Of a stretch of DNA of 33,097 bases, positions 32,101-33,097 are shown one piece after another. The first letter of the stretch is position 1. Each line of letters begins with the position of its first letter. A program made the position numbers and the translations under genes. The stretch comes from Saprospiraceae bacterium (lineage in GTDB: Bacteria > Bacteroidota > Bacteroidia > Chitinophagales > Saprospiraceae), in assembly GCA_020630955.1 (NCBI GenBank), contig JAHDIE010000039.1, forward strand, positions 1 through 33,097. Direction: 5' to 3'. The notes beneath the pieces were generated by a model. It ran no database searches, was not told the DNA's origin, and saw only the letters and a list, made by a program, of their open reading frames with translations.

Positions 32101-33097
32101 TTAGCTCTGATCTACAAACAATGTCAACAGATTCATGCGCAACATCAGCTCCAATCTCAGTAGTTCATGATTATTCAACAATTCCTACATTGTCTTGTGA
32201 TGGATCAATTACTCAGGATGTTACATTTACAATTGCAGATGCCTGTGGAAATGACACCATTTGTGTTGTTCCAATTACTCTTGATGACACAATGTTACCA
32301 ACAATAGTTTGTGCTTCTGATATTACAATTAATATGGACTCAAATTGTAATTATAATAGTGATCCTGTTATCACAGGGAATCCTACTACTGATGATGCAT
32401 GTAGTGTAATGAGCACAAACTATTCGGATGATTTATCAGGGTTGACTTCCTGTTCAGGCACGGGGACCATAATAAGAACATGGACCGTGACGGATGATTG
32501 TGGGAATTCTGCAACTTGTACACAAAATATAGTAATACAAGATGTAAGTGCGCCAACGATCAGCTGTCCAGTAGATGCGACAATAGACATGAGTGGAACC
32601 TGTACTTATGATTCTTCGCCATCAATAACAGGGAATCCAACTACAACAGACAATTGTCCAGGAGAGACATTTGCATTTAGTGATGATTTGACTGGCTTAA
32701 GTGGTTGTGGCGGAACAGGTACAATAGTACGTACTTGGACAGTGACAGATGCCTGTGGAAACACAGCGACTTGCAATCAAAACATAGTGGTACAAGATGT
32801 AACGGTTCCAACGATTACATGTCCAGCAGATGCGACAATAGACATGAGTGGAACCTGTACTTATGATTCTTCGCCATCAATAACAGGGAATCCAACTACA
32901 ACAGATAATTGTCCAGGAGAGACATTTGCATTTAGTGATGATTTGACTGGCTTAAGTGGTTGTGGCGGAACAGGTACAATAGTACGTACTTGGACAGTGA
33001 CAGATGCCTGTGGAAACACAGCGACTTGCAATCAAAACATAGTGGTACAAGATGTAACGGTTCCAACGATTACATGTCCAGCAGATGCGACAATAGA
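29124..33097 (+). CDS. Giant secreted Cys-rich HYR-like repeat protein (adhesin), 5' part
   Basis: An open frame from 29124 to the right edge, 1,324 codons with no stop. Signal peptide MVRIFLISVLISFFMINNLA then SQ. Residues about 25-170 form a Cys-containing domain I do not recognise. From about 285 on come HYR-like Ig-fold units with the recurring APTIGGCP start, ECGFSQSCNV-like centre and DDCGNSATC end. At about 435-550 sits a distinct domain with NDSYGDGICC (501-510). From about 676 units of roughly 85-100 residues follow; from residue 1059 they become regular 85-residue repeats. Such proteins in Saprospiraceae are surface or secreted adhesins, often exported by the type IX system with a C-terminal sorting domain, which would be beyond the window. 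A PorE-like gene nearby fits that route. Function in adhesion is inferred. Confidence 0.85.
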   Translation, partial: MVRIFLISVLISFFMINNLASQDPVINFIPAQKPVEEIEVIYSGLSSAFVTGYALSNGQNTTACSNQGYNNASCFDLYITPPADPSTGCTMEMCVNIFAEGNGKRSIHAGAGIPGYSECEVLQSLKGNEFVDFTICVEPETPIHLVLCKQGAENNGGFIASAINCCTPSGACPANATVQCTDAAANPDFSGGTGPADYDLYVNQIGGSLSMSGAGCATCDATQGCWDINYNDSGALDFCAGNTITRTWALSLDPATNFVELSPGVFGPWSEVCTQQVTAAIDNQAPLITCPNDLTVDGCSLADLATATPALPFSTTSVPITETTFESLTGADISENCNLTSLTYSDALISQDICTIVLQRTFVANDECGNGPVNCIQNITIDDLSPPNLGPLADVTVTGTTGCFPTLDPSPPTSLDACNGPVSIELTNITNQAPPPPTIIDITIALDNFAVETSWDLVDENGTIIQDVIQYSSSNPNNDNNQTYTYSYTVTENLDYTFTINDSYGDGICCAWGNGFYIIEVNGQQVATGGEFAFQEIQTFFAGQVLVEGNKTSLTWEATDQCGNSTTALQCYYFVSTGQPSLACPPDLTLCTDPGTCSYSAGPALDALPQLSCLPDWVLSYSIDGGASVTGQISENMEVLSVGSHSIVYSFDYMGTDPPPTPSQVTCSFSVLIEDCEPPVISSCPTSMVVECDGSGNNTDLSAWLAGFAATDNCGNVTTAATQVEVFGGCGASGQFLYEFSATDDAGNVTVCLASFTIEDTMFPTIGGCPSGPISFDCASGDIASDINTWLSNTMSAIEAGSSDQCSSSTLTASNNYLGIIPITSCPGSPNLLTITFTVEDECGFSQSCNVDIFVVDNTAPTIGGCPPDEVFDCGPNLAQRITDWANTNAFIIGLSSFDDCNLPSEFNVSHDFDGSQLPVVSCPDGSSTSVNVTFTLTDPCMRMTQCVVAVMAQDTVHPQVLGCPDPSTFPIIFECVDAITLDANITAWASSVSSDLQTMSTDSCATSAPISVVHDYSTIPTLSCDGSITQDVTFTIADACGNDTICVVPITLDDTMLPTIVCASDITINMDSNCNYNSDPVITGNPTTDDACSVMSTNYSDDLSGLTSCSGTGTIIRTWTVTDDCGNSATCTQNIVIQDVSAPTISCPVDATIDMSGTCTYDSSPSITGNPTTTDNCPGETFAFSDDLTGLSGCGGTGTIVRTWTVTDACGNTATCNQNIVVQDVTVPTITCPADATIDMSGTCTYDSSPSITGNPTTTDNCPGETFAFSDDLTGLSGCGGTGTIVRTWTVTDACGNTATCNQNIVVQDVTVPTITCPADATI
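32298..33097 (+). repeat. Tandem 255-bp (85-codon) repeats in the adhesin gene
   Basis: Units begin at 32298, 32553, 32808 and 33063 (cut by the edge), each exactly 255 bp apart and in frame. The first is diverged; units 2 and 3 differ at five positions by my count (four in the first 20 bases, one near the middle). Each encodes a CPxDATIDMSGTC start, ITGNPTTTDNCPGE and TWTVTDACGNTATC. The visible part of unit 4 matches unit 3. Confidence 0.93.

Noticed and set aside
32298-33097. CRISPR or non-coding satellite interpretation of the 255-bp repeats
   Set aside because: Units are long, contiguous without spacers, in frame, and encode HYR-like domains, so they are protein repeats.

Overview
The window is an AT-rich stretch of a Bacteroidota chromosome, most likely from the Saprospiria/Saprospiraceae or a close relative. 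The support is a large secreted HYR-like repeat protein, a PorE-like TPR/PD40/OmpA envelope protein, a TonB receptor with a carboxypeptidase-regulatory-like N-terminus, families largely confined to Bacteroidota (HYC_CC_PP, DUF6660, DUF4837), and repeated TAnnTTTG promoter elements just upstream of genes instead of E. coli-type -10 boxes. I see no phage, transposase, integrase, tRNA, rRNA or CRISPR. Both ends cut genes: a CzcA-type RND pump on the left and the repeat adhesin on the right.

Left third (1-11.4 kb), envelope and metal handling. Minus-strand genes are the N-terminal 484 residues of a CzcA-type efflux pump with a Cys/His-rich DUF6660 protein upstream, a PaiB-like FMN-binding protein coupled to an orphan LytTR response regulator, and a TPR/DUF6624 protein. 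On the plus strand are a TonB-dependent receptor with a clear terminator and a small four-helix membrane protein. Facing them is a likely four-gene minus-strand operon: HYC_CC_PP protein, outer-membrane beta-barrel, two-domain HMA (metal-binding) protein and NHL beta-propeller lipoprotein. A MerR/TipAS regulator with its own operator-like promoter lies upstream of that cluster.

Middle (11.4-25.7 kb), mostly housekeeping. A tightly overlapping operon holds a SPOR-domain membrane protein, a SRAP (YedK/HMCES) protein and a GIY-YIG protein. Next come a long-form amidophosphoribosyltransferase, FtsH and RsfS, read leftward. Divergent from rsfS, across only 29 bp, run birA and cinA (overlapping stop/start), a 2-oxoacid dehydrogenase E2, and a PorE-like protein ending in degenerate OmpA and SPOR-like domains. 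ThrS reads back against it.

Right third (25.7-33.1 kb). A MoxR ATPase, a DUF4837 lipoprotein and an exported cyclophilin with a good terminator are followed by a 370-bp gap. That gap is rich in dyads: three perfect inverted repeats of 8, 12 and 9 bp, with an exact TAnnTTTG element between the last two. It precedes the start of a giant Cys-rich adhesin whose visible 1,324 residues include a DSYGDGICC domain and 255-bp tandem repeats, two of which differ at only five positions.

Most genes belong to known families. The most original material is the adhesin leader and repeats, the HYC/OMP/HMA/NHL cluster with a 12-bp palindrome at its predicted start site, the MerR promoter geometry, and the SRAP/GIY-YIG coupling. 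All functional statements rest on motif recognition by eye; no database search was run.
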